Positions 22,036-31,050 are shown, counted from the stretch's first letter. The stretch is 57,687 bases of DNA from Fidelibacterota bacterium (GCA_004124385.1 SCKN01000010.1:1-57687), one strand, 5' to 3'. Notes: generated by a model from the sequence alone, not told the origin. Translations and numbers: made by a program.

Positions 22036-22764
22036 ATGAAGTCAAATATGATTAGTCGAAAAAGGTTGGGAATAATTGCTGGTGTGATATTTATCAGTTC
22101 ACAATTGTTTGCCGGCGGTTCCATTACCGGTACAGTGACCTATGAAGGAAAAATTCCCAAATTGAAAAAGTTTGACATGGCTATTGAGCCTGTGTGCTTG
22201 ATGAAACATGAAAAAGATCCTGTAAAATACACCGGGCGGTCAGAAGCTCTGGTCCTGGGTGATGGGAATACCATGGCGAATATATTTGTCCAGGTCATCT
22301 CTGGACTGCCGGAAAAAGAATACCCGGCACCGGAAGAACCGGTGGTATTGGATCAGAATGGGTGTACCTATATGCCTCACGTCCTGGCCCTGATGGTGGG
22401 TCAACCTTTGAAATTTCTTAATTCCGACAGTGTGCTACACAATCTGCATACCCTGCCTGAGGAAAATGACGAATTTAATGTGACCATGCCAAAGTTTTTG
22501 AAAGAAACAATCCGATCATTTGAATATCCTGAAGGGATGTTTGCAATCAAATGTGATGTGCACCCGTGGATGGGTGGTTTCATTGCAGTATTGGAACATC
22601 CATTTTTTGATGTGACAGAAAAGGATGGACAATACCAACTCAATGATTTACCTCCCGGTACTTACACTTTAGAAGCCTGGCATGAGAAATTGGGTACCCG
22701 ATCTGCAGAAGTCACAATCGTTGGAAATGAGACTAAAAATATCGATATCGTCTTCAAGCGGTAA
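22036..22764 (+). CDS. Cupredoxin-type blue-copper protein with carboxypeptidase-like regulatory domain
   Basis: A signal peptide (VIFISSQLFAGG) precedes a cupredoxin domain with copper ligands placed at H135 or H138 (SVLHNLH), C173, H176 and M179 (KCDVHPWMGG). This is a plastocyanin/amicyanin-like arrangement as in proteins annotated near methylamine utilisation or respiratory genes. The last 50 residues (DGQYQLNDLPPGTYTLEAWH) form a carboxypeptidase-regulatory-like beta sandwich. It lies 4 bases after the lipoprotein gene and 10 before subunit I, so it could be an electron donor to the oxidase. Confidence 0.8.
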   Translation: MKSNMISRKRLGIIAGVIFISSQLFAGGSITGTVTYEGKIPKLKKFDMAIEPVCLMKHEKDPVKYTGRSEALVLGDGNTMANIFVQVISGLPEKEYPAPEEPVVLDQNGCTYMPHVLALMVGQPLKFLNSDSVLHNLHTLPEENDEFNVTMPKFLKETIRSFEYPEGMFAIKCDVHPWMGGFIAVLEHPFFDVTEKDGQYQLNDLPPGTYTLEAWHEKLGTRSAEVTIVGNETKNIDIVFKR

Positions 22765-22774
22765 TAATTAGACA

Positions 22775-24634
22775 ATGACAAACGCGGAGTATTCTCGGCA
22801 GAGTTTCTGGCGCCAGTACATTTTTTCTGTAGACCATAAAGTCATCGGTCTGCAATATGGGTTAACCGCATTATCATTTTTATTACTGGGTTTTATGCTC
22901 ATGGTACTCATGCGCTGGCAGCTGGCCTTTCCTGGTGAAGTTATTCCTTGGCTGACATTTGTAGTAATTTTTATTCTCCTTGGTTTAGCCATTGTTTTTC
23001 TGGCTGGTAAAAAACGTCCATATCTAGCTCTAAACAGTCTGATCTTTTTTGGAATAGCAGCATTAATCTGGTATTTTACTACAGGTGAAGAACGCTTACC
23101 CGGTGGGATTATGCTTCCGGAATTTTACAATCAATTGGGTACAATGCATGGTACCATCATGGTGTTTCTAGGAGTGGTACCGTTGGCAGTAGGTGCTTTT
23201 GGGAATTATATTTTACCCTTGCAGATTGGTGCGCCGGATATGGCATTCCCTAGGATGAATATGGTCAGTTATTGGGTGTACTTTATTGGCGGTGTTTTAA
23301 TGATTATTAGTTTTTTCTTACCCGGTGGAGCAGCCCAATCGGGATGGACATCTTACTCACCTTTGGCAGATATCAATACAGGTCAAACAATGTGGCTGGT
23401 GGCCATGTTATTTGTGATTATTTCATCATTATTGGGTGCTATTAATTTTATTGTAACCACAGTACAGTTACGAGTTGAAGGTATGACCTGGTTCCGTTTG
23501 CCCTTTTTCGTTTGGACGCAATTAATTACAGCCTTTCTTTTACTGCTGGCCTTTCCCAGTTTGCAGATTGGTGCTATTATGCAATTATTGGATAGGGTTG
23601 CCGGTTCCAGCTTTTTTATTCCTGCCGGGATTATTCAAGGGGGTAAAGTTTTGGAATACTCCGGTGGCGGTAATCCATTGCTCTGGCAGCACTTGTTCTG
23701 GTTTTTGGCGCATCCCGAAGTCTATGTACTTATTTTACCTGCAATCGGAATTATTACTGAAGTTGTAACCAATAACACACGCAAACCACTCTGGGGTTAT
23801 CCAGCCATGGTATATTCACTCTTTTTTATTGGGTTCATGTCTTTTTTAGTTTATGCCCACCATATGTTTATAACAGGTATGGGTACAGCAGTAACAACTT
23901 GGTTTCAAACAACAACTTTGATTATTTCCATCCCTTCAATTATTTTCCTTGCCGTAATAGTATTTACGTTATGGGGCGGCTCCATTCGCTTTACCACACC
24001 CATGCTCTTTGCTTTAGCTTGGGTACCCATGTTTGGTATAGGCGGGTTGACTGGCTTACCCTTGGGGCTTGCACCACCAGACATTCATTTACATGATACA
24101 TATTATGTCATTGGGCATTTTCATTATATAGTTGCTCCCGGTAGTATAATTGCATTTTTTGCAGGGATTTATTACTGGTTTCCGAAAATCTGCGGGAAAA
24201 AACTCAATGATAATTTAGGCAAAGTTCATTTTTGGGGAACGATTATTGGGATGAATTTGACTTTTGCACCTATGTTGGTACAAGGAATGGCTGGAGTTTC
24301 ACGACGTTTATACGATGGCGGATTAGGATATGACCATGCGCAACCTGTGTTATTTTTGAATGAATGGATGACATGGGGTGCTTGGATTATCGGAATATTC
24401 CAGATTTTCTTTATATTAAATATTGTATTAACATTAAGAAAAAAATCCAGATCGGAAGAGAATCCCTGGGATGCAACTACACTGGAATGGGCAACGACTT
24501 CTCCTCCTATTGCACATGGGAATTTTATAACTGAACCCTTTGTTTATCATGGCCCCTATGAATATAATGTGTCAGTAAATGGACAAAACGTACCGTATTT
24601 ACCCCAGCATAAAAAAATGGATATTGAGGATTGA
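22775..24634 (+). CDS. ctaD: Cytochrome c oxidase subunit I
   Basis: The 619 residues have at least twelve membrane segments. Heme and copper ligands are present: H125 (MHGT), H313 (AHPEVY), H362/H363, H448 and H450 (HDTYYVIGHFHY). The crosslinked Tyr is Y317 and the D-pathway residues D155 (GAPDMAFPR) and E315 are present. Aligned with Rhodobacter/Paracoccus enzymes, the K-pathway Lys (PTGIK) falls on F391 in IPSIIFLAVIVFTLWGGS with no gap, so the canonical K-pathway is missing. It is the heme-copper catalytic subunit reducing O2 to water in the inner membrane. The 50-residue C-terminal tail is hydrophilic. Confidence 0.95.
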   Translation: MTNAEYSRQSFWRQYIFSVDHKVIGLQYGLTALSFLLLGFMLMVLMRWQLAFPGEVIPWLTFVVIFILLGLAIVFLAGKKRPYLALNSLIFFGIAALIWYFTTGEERLPGGIMLPEFYNQLGTMHGTIMVFLGVVPLAVGAFGNYILPLQIGAPDMAFPRMNMVSYWVYFIGGVLMIISFFLPGGAAQSGWTSYSPLADINTGQTMWLVAMLFVIISSLLGAINFIVTTVQLRVEGMTWFRLPFFVWTQLITAFLLLLAFPSLQIGAIMQLLDRVAGSSFFIPAGIIQGGKVLEYSGGGNPLLWQHLFWFLAHPEVYVLILPAIGIITEVVTNNTRKPLWGYPAMVYSLFFIGFMSFLVYAHHMFITGMGTAVTTWFQTTTLIISIPSIIFLAVIVFTLWGGSIRFTTPMLFALAWVPMFGIGGLTGLPLGLAPPDIHLHDTYYVIGHFHYIVAPGSIIAFFAGIYYWFPKICGKKLNDNLGKVHFWGTIIGMNLTFAPMLVQGMAGVSRRLYDGGLGYDHAQPVLFLNEWMTWGAWIIGIFQIFFILNIVLTLRKKSRSEENPWDATTLEWATTSPPIAHGNFITEPFVYHGPYEYNVSVNGQNVPYLPQHKKMDIED

Positions 24635-24637
24635 CTC

Positions 24638-25231
24638 GTGGAAATTCCTTTTACAGTTTCTGAACGGCCCGATACAGGATTGACTAATCCTAAATTTGGT
24701 ATTTGGTTATTTCTTGCGTCTGAAGTCATGCTCTTTGGTTCGCTATTTTCATCTTATATAATTTTGCGAACCGGATCACTGGACTGGCCAGTACAATCTG
24801 ATGAATTAAATATCACAATTGGTGCTGTCAACACAGCAATTTTAATTGCTTCTAGTTTAACTATGGTTTTGTCTTGGACTGCATTAAAGGAAAAACAATT
24901 CAAGCGATTTAAACTGTTTATCGGGTTAACAATTTTATTTGCTGTACTTTTTCTTGTATTGAAGATTTGGTTAGAGTACATACCGAAAATTCACCATGGT
25001 CATATTTTATCTACAAATACCTTTTTCGCCATGTATTATTTGATGACTGGGCTACATGCATTGCACATTTTGGGCGGAGTTGTGGTAATGATATTTTTCT
25101 GGGGGCCGGGTAGTAAAATGTGGCAGACCAACCCAGATCAATTCGTCAACAGGATAGAAGTCGTTGGTTTATACTGGCATTTTGTAGATCTGGTATGGAT
25201 ATTCCTTTTTCCAACACTTTACTTATTATGA
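24638..25231 (+). CDS. ctaE: Cytochrome c oxidase subunit III
   Basis: The 197 residues have five hydrophobic segments and family motifs KFGIWLFLASEVMLFGSLFS (first helices), YYLMTGLHALHILGGVVVM and the final VGLYWHFVDLVWIFLFPTLY. The start is GTG, three bases after the subunit I stop. Short (five-helix) subunit III forms are common in bacteria. The gene overlaps the next by four bases (ATGA). Confidence 0.9.
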   Translation: MEIPFTVSERPDTGLTNPKFGIWLFLASEVMLFGSLFSSYIILRTGSLDWPVQSDELNITIGAVNTAILIASSLTMVLSWTALKEKQFKRFKLFIGLTILFAVLFLVLKIWLEYIPKIHHGHILSTNTFFAMYYLMTGLHALHILGGVVVMIFFWGPGSKMWQTNPDQFVNRIEVVGLYWHFVDLVWIFLFPTLYLL

Positions 25232-25542
25232 ATAATTTAGAAAAACCTTCGTCAACAAATCATAACAACCGTTATATCATCATAGGAGTATCGTTACTTA
25301 TACTAACCATACTTACCGTTTGGACATCTTATTTTACAGCAACAGTTGGTGTAAGCATTGCTATTGCGTTGGCAATTGCCACATTAAAGGGTTCGTTAGT
25401 TGCGAGTTTTTTCATGCATCTCATAACAGAAAAAAAACTCATTCTTGTCATTTTATTTTTTACAGTTATATTTTTATTCGCATTAATTTTTCTGCCTTTC
25501 AGTGATACAATGAATAATGTAGGGATTCCCAATGATTACTAG
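25228..25542 (+). CDS. Cytochrome c oxidase subunit IV-type small membrane protein
   Basis: At 104 residues and three hydrophobic segments this fits the prokaryotic COX IV (caa3-type) family: a basic N-terminus, TILTVWTSYF, then KGSLVASFFMHLITEKKLIL, the family's conserved FMHL segment. ATG 25228 overlaps the ctaE stop. It is an accessory subunit of the oxidase in the inner membrane, with a structural or assembly role. Confidence 0.85.
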   Translation: MNNLEKPSSTNHNNRYIIIGVSLLILTILTVWTSYFTATVGVSIAIALAIATLKGSLVASFFMHLITEKKLILVILFFTVIFLFALIFLPFSDTMNNVGIPNDY

Positions 25543-25777
25543 AAGAGTGAAATGGTTGTTTTCATTGGTTTATTTATGGCCACATACAGCTAATGCATGT
25601 GCTGTTTGTTATGGAGCTACCGAATCTAAACTTGTTCACGGTTCGACTGTTGGGGCAGTCTTTCTGGTAAGTTTGACTGCGTTGGTTTTATCATTTTTTG
25701 GATATCTTATTTTTTATATACGAAAAAAATCAAATTTGAATAACAATTTAAAAATAAATGGAAAACGAATATCTTAA
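25532..25777 (+). CDS. Small membrane protein with CAVCYG motif
   Basis: The 81 residues have a cleavable-looking N-terminus (LFSLVYLWPHTANA), then CAVCYGATESKLVHG and one or two hydrophobic segments. The two-cysteine motif lies directly after the processing site and so faces the periplasm. Similar CAVCFG proteins are, as far as I recall, found beside oxidase genes in other phyla but have no assigned role. A copper or heme-assembly function next to subunit II is inference. The gene overlaps both neighbours' coding frames slightly. Confidence 0.65.
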   Translation: MITRRVKWLFSLVYLWPHTANACAVCYGATESKLVHGSTVGAVFLVSLTALVLSFFGYLIFYIRKKSNLNNNLKINGKRIS

Positions 25778-25790
25778 TGGATATCATCGC

Positions 25791-26567
25791 ATGAATACCT
25801 CTGATTATGGATATTGGCTGCCCAAAGGAGCCTCTACTTTTGCACCAGAAATAGATACTACATTATATCTTGTCCATATACTTATGGTAATAATGTTTGT
25901 TGTTTGGGGTATCTTTTTCATCATGTTTCTCGTGCAGTTCAGATCAGGGAATGAGAAGAAAGTTGTACATAGTGGCTATCCCAAAGTAATTGTTCCTATA
26001 AGCATGATTGCTTTCGTTGTCATTTTTGATATGTACATGCTTTTTGGTCATGATATTCCTTTTTGGAACCATTTGAAAAAAGACTTTCCAGATGCTGAAA
26101 AATCCACTGTAGTACGTATTGTCGCCCAACAATTTGCATGGAATGTACATTATCCTGGACAAGATGGAAAATTTGGACGTTCTCGTCCTGAATTGGTAGA
26201 TGAAAAAATAAATCCAATCGGTTTGGATTTTGATGATCCTTATGCTAAAGATGATATAACAACAGTGGGTCAATTACGTATTCCTGTTGAAAAGCCGGTT
26301 ATTATTCACTTAACCAGTAAGGACGTTATTCACAGTTTTTCTTTACCCGTAATGAGAGTTAAACAAGATGTAATACCGGGAATGTCTATACCTATATGGT
26401 TTGAGCCAACTCGAACAGGCAATTGGCAAATAGCCTGTGCTCAATTATGCGGAAATAGCCACTACAATATGAAAGGAATCTTCAAGGTACAAAATCAGGA
26501 GGATTTTGCTGCCTGGATGGCAATACAAGAAGCTGAACTACCTCAAGACGATGAAGAGGTGTGGTAA
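25791..26567 (+). CDS. ctaC: Cytochrome c oxidase subunit II
   Basis: Two N-terminal membrane helices (residues about 20-80) precede a cupredoxin domain carrying CuA: His in KDVIHSFSLP and the CAQLCGNSHYNMKG motif (Cys, Cys, His, Met ligands). The usual Glu of CxELC is Gln here, but the backbone carbonyl is what binds copper. ATG 25791 is chosen; ATG 25758 would add 11 residues and overlap the previous gene by 20 bases. No strong Shine-Dalgarno for either. It receives electrons from cytochrome c or the cupredoxin. The order I-III-IV-x-II is unusual. Confidence 0.93.
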   Translation: MNTSDYGYWLPKGASTFAPEIDTTLYLVHILMVIMFVVWGIFFIMFLVQFRSGNEKKVVHSGYPKVIVPISMIAFVVIFDMYMLFGHDIPFWNHLKKDFPDAEKSTVVRIVAQQFAWNVHYPGQDGKFGRSRPELVDEKINPIGLDFDDPYAKDDITTVGQLRIPVEKPVIIHLTSKDVIHSFSLPVMRVKQDVIPGMSIPIWFEPTRTGNWQIACAQLCGNSHYNMKGIFKVQNQEDFAAWMAIQEAELPQDDEEVW

Positions 26568-26608
26568 TTGGTGAGCGGTATCTGGTAGCTTGCTGAGTGG
26601 TTCGGATA

Positions 26609-27160
26609 ATGTTAAACGTGTTAATATTGATTCTGTTATTTTCCCCAATGGCCATTTCTGCAGAACAAGATGATAAACATCTACCTTTAAACACACCCCC
26701 TCCGGAATGGATCGTTTCTGACTGGCTTAATTCTGAACCATTAACCCTAAAGGAACTCCAGGGCCAGGTTGTCCTCGTGCGCTGGTGGACAGGCTCTGCG
26801 TGTCCCTACTGCATTAACTCTGCAGCTGCTTTAAACGAGTTCCATGATATGTATAAAAATGACGGCCTGCAGGTATTGGGGTTTTATCACCATAAATCAC
26901 GATCGCCTTTTGATCAGAACACTGTCAGGGAATACGTAAAAAATCTGAACTTCAAGTTTCCTGTGGCTATAGATCATAACTGGAAAACACTCAATGAGTG
27001 GTGGCTGCAGGATGACCGCAGGAAGTGGACCTCTGTTTCATTCTTATTGGATAAGGAGGGTGTTGTACGCTATATCCATCCCGGCGGGCAATACGTAAAA
27101 GGGGATGGAGTTTATGAAAAAATCCAACAGGAAATAGAAAAACTGTTAAAGGAGAAATAA
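26609..27160 (+). CDS. Exported thioredoxin-fold (TlpA-like) protein
   Basis: A signal peptide (MLNVLILILLFSPMAISA) is followed by a thioredoxin domain with redox motif GSACPYCIN (C65, C68) and the strand/cis-Pro region around WTSVSFLLDKEGVVRY. The shape resembles AhpC/TSA-like or TlpA-like periplasmic reductases; the long insert (FYHHKSRSPFDQNTVREYVK) is typical of that group. Given the position after the oxidase genes, it may reduce CuA or cytochrome cysteines during assembly, which is inference. ATG 26609 is preferred over GTG 26597. Confidence 0.75.
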   Translation: MLNVLILILLFSPMAISAEQDDKHLPLNTPPPEWIVSDWLNSEPLTLKELQGQVVLVRWWTGSACPYCINSAAALNEFHDMYKNDGLQVLGFYHHKSRSPFDQNTVREYVKNLNFKFPVAIDHNWKTLNEWWLQDDRRKWTSVSFLLDKEGVVRYIHPGGQYVKGDGVYEKIQQEIEKLLKEK

Positions 27161-27162
27161 AG

Positions 27163-28266
27163 ATGAATTATGGATTGCAGCGATCATTCTTCATAATCAT
27201 TTTCGCATATTTTTTACTACCATCCGTGGTTGAGGCGAAGCTCAATACCAGAAATGTAATTCTAATCACCCTGGATGGACTCCGCTGGCAGGAAGTGTTT
27301 GCAGGTGCGGACAGCGCGTTAATTTTTAATAAATCCTTCACCAAAGACAGCGACAAGATAGTAAACCGATTTTGGGATGATGATGAAAACCGCCGCCGTC
27401 AAAAATTGATGCCCTTTTTCTGGAGCACTATTGCTGACCATGGCCAGCTGGTGGGCAACGTACAAAAGGGAAGTTCGGTGGAATTGAAAAACCCATATTG
27501 GTTTTCTTATCCTGGGTATAGTGAAATATTGGTGGGTTATGTGGATTCCACCCGCAACAGCAATGCCAGGGAAAATAATCCCAATATCACCGTGCTGGAG
27601 TATATCCATAACCAGCCGGGCTTTAAGGGAAAAGTAGCGGCGTTTTGCTCTTGGGATGTGTTTGACTATATTATTAATGAGGAGCGGGCTGGTTTTATTG
27701 TTAATTCCGGGATGGAAAAGTTTGAAGAGGCCTATGGCAGTCAAAAGGCTAAACTACTCAATAAACTCGTGTTTCAGGTTCCCGTGCCCTGGGGTTCAGT
27801 TCGCTATGATGCCTTTACATATCAGTATGCCTTTGATTATCTTCAACGACATAAACCCCGGCTTCTTTACATAGCATTTGATGAAACAGATGAATACGCC
27901 CACGAGGGAAAATATGGTCAATATTTGAATGCAGCAAACGCTCTAGATGGATTTATACAAAATATATGGGAATGGACCCAACGTGACTACCGTTATAAAA
28001 ATAAAACAACATTGATCATTACCACCGATCATGGACGGGGTCAAGACCCGATTGATTACTGGCGCCACCACGGCAGTGATATTGCAGGCGCAGAAAAGGT
28101 GTGGCTCGCTGTGCTGGGGCCGGACACACCTGCTTTGGGTGAAACAGAAAATTTGGAAACTCTATACAGTTCACAAATAGCAAAAACCATCAGCACACTG
28201 CTTGGTGTAGAATATACTAATAAAAAAGCTTTGGGTAATGTTATTGAAGGAATGATTCATGATTAA
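27163..28266 (+). CDS. Exported alkaline-phosphatase-superfamily protein
   Basis: A signal peptide (LLPSVVEAK) precedes a phosphatase/sulfatase-like core: VILITLDGLRWQEVFAG (metal ligand Asp with following Gly), ETDEYAHEGKYGQYLNAANA and IITTDHGRGQDPIDYWRHHG (Asp-His metal ligands). The nucleophile would be the Ser/Thr of the SYPGYSEILVG segment. It resembles phosphoglyceromutase/type I phosphodiesterase members annotated as hydrolases of unknown substrate. The gene starts 3 bases after the thioredoxin-like gene. It acts in the periplasm. Confidence 0.7.
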   Translation: MNYGLQRSFFIIIFAYFLLPSVVEAKLNTRNVILITLDGLRWQEVFAGADSALIFNKSFTKDSDKIVNRFWDDDENRRRQKLMPFFWSTIADHGQLVGNVQKGSSVELKNPYWFSYPGYSEILVGYVDSTRNSNARENNPNITVLEYIHNQPGFKGKVAAFCSWDVFDYIINEERAGFIVNSGMEKFEEAYGSQKAKLLNKLVFQVPVPWGSVRYDAFTYQYAFDYLQRHKPRLLYIAFDETDEYAHEGKYGQYLNAANALDGFIQNIWEWTQRDYRYKNKTTLIITTDHGRGQDPIDYWRHHGSDIAGAEKVWLAVLGPDTPALGETENLETLYSSQIAKTISTLLGVEYTNKKALGNVIEGMIHD

Positions 28267-28305
28267 ATTATATGCAATGTATAATTGCAACTACTGAACT
28301 TGAAA

Positions 28306-28665
28306 ATGAAACTGTTTATACTATCCTTGATTATCTTATTGTCGATTAATTTGGGGCAAGATGTAATACCAACAAAAAAACAACACATCGTCACAGCCAA
28401 TTTCAATATCGAAGGTATGTTGATCAAAGGCGGTTTTCTATGACTGGGCTGACCAACCAATATTGGTAAAGCCCTGGATGGGCTGAAAGGAATAGAACAA
28501 CATGATTTTATTACAGAAACTAGATTATTTTCTGTCAGTTACGATTCAACTAAAATAACAAAAGCAGATATGATGAAAATGACTGAAAAAGCTGGAAATT
28601 TTACAATTATCAATTGGAAATATTTACCTTCTGAAGACAAGAATAAAATTGAAACAAAGGAGTAA
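28306..28665 (+). pseudogene. Decayed heavy-metal-associated (HMA) domain gene
   Basis: ATG 28306 gives a signal peptide (MKLFILSLIILLSINLG) and HIVTANFNIEGM, the first strand of an HMA metal-binding domain. The following GGFL is cut by two in-frame stops (28441-28443 and 28450-28452), after which the frame recovers as NIGKALDGLKGIEQHDFITE and DSTKITKADMMKMTEKAG, the rest of the fold. No GMxCxxC metal motif can be read. The stops can be removed by two compensating one-base shifts. It probably once encoded a periplasmic metal-binding protein. Confidence 0.65.
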
Positions 28666-28668
28666 GTT

Positions 28669-29310
28669 ATGAAATCATGCACGTGTTTATTATTACTAAT
28701 AAGTTCTATAAGCGCTCAATCATTTGGCGGTGATATATTGAATGAAGCGCCTTTAACGCCCATACCTCAAGATATGACTTTTGAGGAATACAGAGATATG
28801 AATCGCCGGTTAACTATAGGAATAGCACTGACTGCATTACCCATACCGGGGTTAATTCATGATTATGCCGGAGAAAAGAAAACGGCCAAGCGAATCAGAC
28901 GCGTAGCATTAGGCAGTGTTGGACTTATTATTGCCGGGATAGTTATGTCTGACAAAGATAAAGGTACATGGAAAAAAACCAGTTATAAGGTATATGTTGT
29001 AGGAGAAGGTGACGACGAAATGCGTTATGCAATGATTCCAACGTATATGGCGGGTGACAATGTTCATTATGATTTAAAACCTCTTCATAAAGAAGGAAGC
29101 ACAGGCGGCGCAGGTGGATTAGTTATAGTTCTCGGCTTTGGACTGTTAATTGTTGATGTTATATATGATGTATTTCATGGCGCCAAAATTATTGAAGAAA
29201 AACGGGATGCTGTGCGCTATAAATATGGTAAACAGCTAAACTTCAGTTATAAACCTGAAATGAATTTGCGAAATAATTATGCAGGTTTTAAAATGACTTA
29301 CAACTTCTAA
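28669..29310 (+). CDS. Exported or membrane protein of unknown function
   Basis: A signal peptide (MKSCTCLLLLISSISAQ) precedes about 195 residues. Two hydrophobic stretches are seen (VALGSVGLIIAGIVMS and GGLVIVLGFGLLIVDVIYDV), with a charged middle and a C-terminal segment alternating like a strand end (LRNNYAGFKMTYNF). AAAGGAG precedes the ATG. No family recognised. It is probably an inner-membrane or outer-membrane lipid-facing protein. It follows the decayed HMA gene by 3 bases, suggesting former co-transcription. Confidence 0.55.
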   Translation: MKSCTCLLLLISSISAQSFGGDILNEAPLTPIPQDMTFEEYRDMNRRLTIGIALTALPIPGLIHDYAGEKKTAKRIRRVALGSVGLIIAGIVMSDKDKGTWKKTSYKVYVVGEGDDEMRYAMIPTYMAGDNVHYDLKPLHKEGSTGGAGGLVIVLGFGLLIVDVIYDVFHGAKIIEEKRDAVRYKYGKQLNFSYKPEMNLRNNYAGFKMTYNF

Positions 29311-29375
29311 TTAACCGGTTGTATGGATAGTATTTGAGGTATAATTTTTATTTTTTGTTAAATAAGAGTATAAAA

Positions 29376-29756
29376 TCAGTTTAAAATTATCTTATCATTA
29401 ATATAAACGATTTGCAATTTTTGCAGCATTAGGGGAGATTTCAAATCTTTTCGCTTAACAGTCTTCTTGATAAAATCAGACACAATTAAATCAAGTAAAT
29501 AGTAGTTTGGGTTTTGCAAATGATCTTCAAAAATAAAGATATCCATTCGACGAAGTTTCCTTAAATCATCCCAAGCGGCGCCATAATATTTTTCAAATGA
29601 TTCTAAACATTCTTTTGCATAGGTATTAAACCTATCATATTCATCTATAAGCCAATGCTCCTCCTCATTGGGATCATACATGTTATCTTTGATCAATTTT
29701 TTAACCAATGCTTGAACTTTGGGCTTACTACCTTTGTATTTATTTTGTTTCTCCAT
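29376..29756 (-). CDS. Hypothetical protein (126 aa)
   Basis: This soluble, charged protein has helical character (KVQALVKKLIKDNMYDPNEE, YAKECLESFEKYYGAAWDDL) and no signal peptide or known motif. It is on the opposite strand to both neighbours. No family recognised; it is supported by length and composition only. Its start at 29756 has a weak AAAG upstream. Confidence 0.5.
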   Translation of the reverse strand: MEKQNKYKGSKPKVQALVKKLIKDNMYDPNEEEHWLIDEYDRFNTYAKECLESFEKYYGAAWDDLRKLRRMDIFIFEDHLQNPNYYLLDLIVSDFIKKTVKRKDLKSPLMLQKLQIVYINDKIILN

Positions 29757-29892
29757 GATTTACTTTCCGTTCTTTGAGTAATATTTTAAGGACTATACTA
29801 ACAATAAAAATCATAAAGTCAAATACCCGATTCACTTCATTGCCATTTTTTCTTTTAAGGGCTACATTCAACATCATTAATGAAAGAATATC

Positions 29893-31050
29893 ATGTCTAA
29901 AAATCATAAAATTGATACAAAGCTCATCCATGCAGGAGAACCCAAGGTTCGGTATGGTAATGCAGTCAGTATGCCCATTTTTCAATCATCAACTTTTGAA
30001 GTCAGCGGTAAAGCAGATTACCATGACTTAAAATATATCCGCCTGAACAACACTCCCAACCATATTGCACTTCATGGAAAATTAGCTGCTCTGGAAAATG
30101 GTGAAGAAGCTTTGGTTGCATCCAGCGGAATGGCCGCTATTTCGACCACATTACTTACATTCCTGAAATCAGGGGATCATTTTTTGGCACATGAATCCTT
30201 ATATGGCGGTACCCATGATTTAATAAATAAGGATTTTCCAGATCTCGGCATCTCATGTGATTATATTGATGGGAGGAATTCCGATGGATGGGAGGAAAAG
30301 CTGCGCCCGGAAACAAAACTCATTTATGTGGAAACAATTACCAATCCACTTTTGGATGTACTGGATTTAAATGCAGTCGTGATTTTTGCAAAACAGCATA
30401 ATCTCCTTTCTCTAATTGATAATACATTTGCCTCTCCAGTGAACTATCGTCCCATTGAACATGGATTTGATCTCTCACTCCATAGCGCTACAAAATATTT
30501 GAATGGACATACAGATATTGTCGCCGGAGCTGTAATTGGCTCACAGGAATTGGTTACAAAAGTCAGACATAAATTAAATCACCTGGGCGGAGCATTGGAT
30601 CCCAACGCCTGTTTCCTCATGCACCGCGGGATGAAGACATTAAGCATTCGCATGGAGCGTCAGAATAGTAATTCACTGGCTGTAGCCAAGTTTTTGGAAG
30701 ATCATGAAAAAGTAAAAAATGTACACCACCCCGGTCTTGAAAGCAGTGCCAGTTTCAATCGCGCTCAAGAACTTCTTGATGGCTGTGGCGGCATGGTCAG
30801 TTTTGAGATTAATGGCACAGTTGAAGATGCAGATAAATTTATGTCATATTTAACATTATTTATCAATGCACCCAGTCTGGGTGGAGTCGAATCTCTCATA
30901 ACGCGTCCTGCGCAATCTTCTCATTCCGGAATGTCCCAAGAAGAAAGAAGCGCTGCCGGCATCAAGGATGAATTAATTCGCATGTCCATCGGCATTGAAG
31001 CAATCGAGGATTTAATTGCTGACATTGAGTATACTTTGGAAAAAATATAA
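29893..31050 (+). CDS. Cys/Met-metabolism PLP enzyme (cystathionine beta-lyase-like)
   Basis: The 385 residues of fold-type I PLP enzyme have SSGMAAI (78-84), cofactor Asp D176 (DNTFASP) and the Schiff-base lysine K201 in SATKYLNGHTD. The GGxLDPNACFLMHRGMKTL region and SLGGVESLITRPA are typical of cystathionine gamma-synthase/beta-lyase-type enzymes. Which reaction it performs cannot be decided from motifs alone. It acts in cytoplasmic transsulfuration. Its stop overlaps the ATG of the DinB-like gene by one base. Confidence 0.85.
   Translation: MSKNHKIDTKLIHAGEPKVRYGNAVSMPIFQSSTFEVSGKADYHDLKYIRLNNTPNHIALHGKLAALENGEEALVASSGMAAISTTLLTFLKSGDHFLAHESLYGGTHDLINKDFPDLGISCDYIDGRNSDGWEEKLRPETKLIYVETITNPLLDVLDLNAVVIFAKQHNLLSLIDNTFASPVNYRPIEHGFDLSLHSATKYLNGHTDIVAGAVIGSQELVTKVRHKLNHLGGALDPNACFLMHRGMKTLSIRMERQNSNSLAVAKFLEDHEKVKNVHHPGLESSASFNRAQELLDGCGGMVSFEINGTVEDADKFMSYLTLFINAPSLGGVESLITRPAQSSHSGMSQEERSAAGIKDELIRMSIGIEAIEDLIADIEYTLEKI

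Noticed and set aside
29740-29985. Minus-strand frame overlapping the PLP enzyme start
   Set aside because: It overlaps a well-supported gene start, has no motif, and its upstream region is coding on the other strand.
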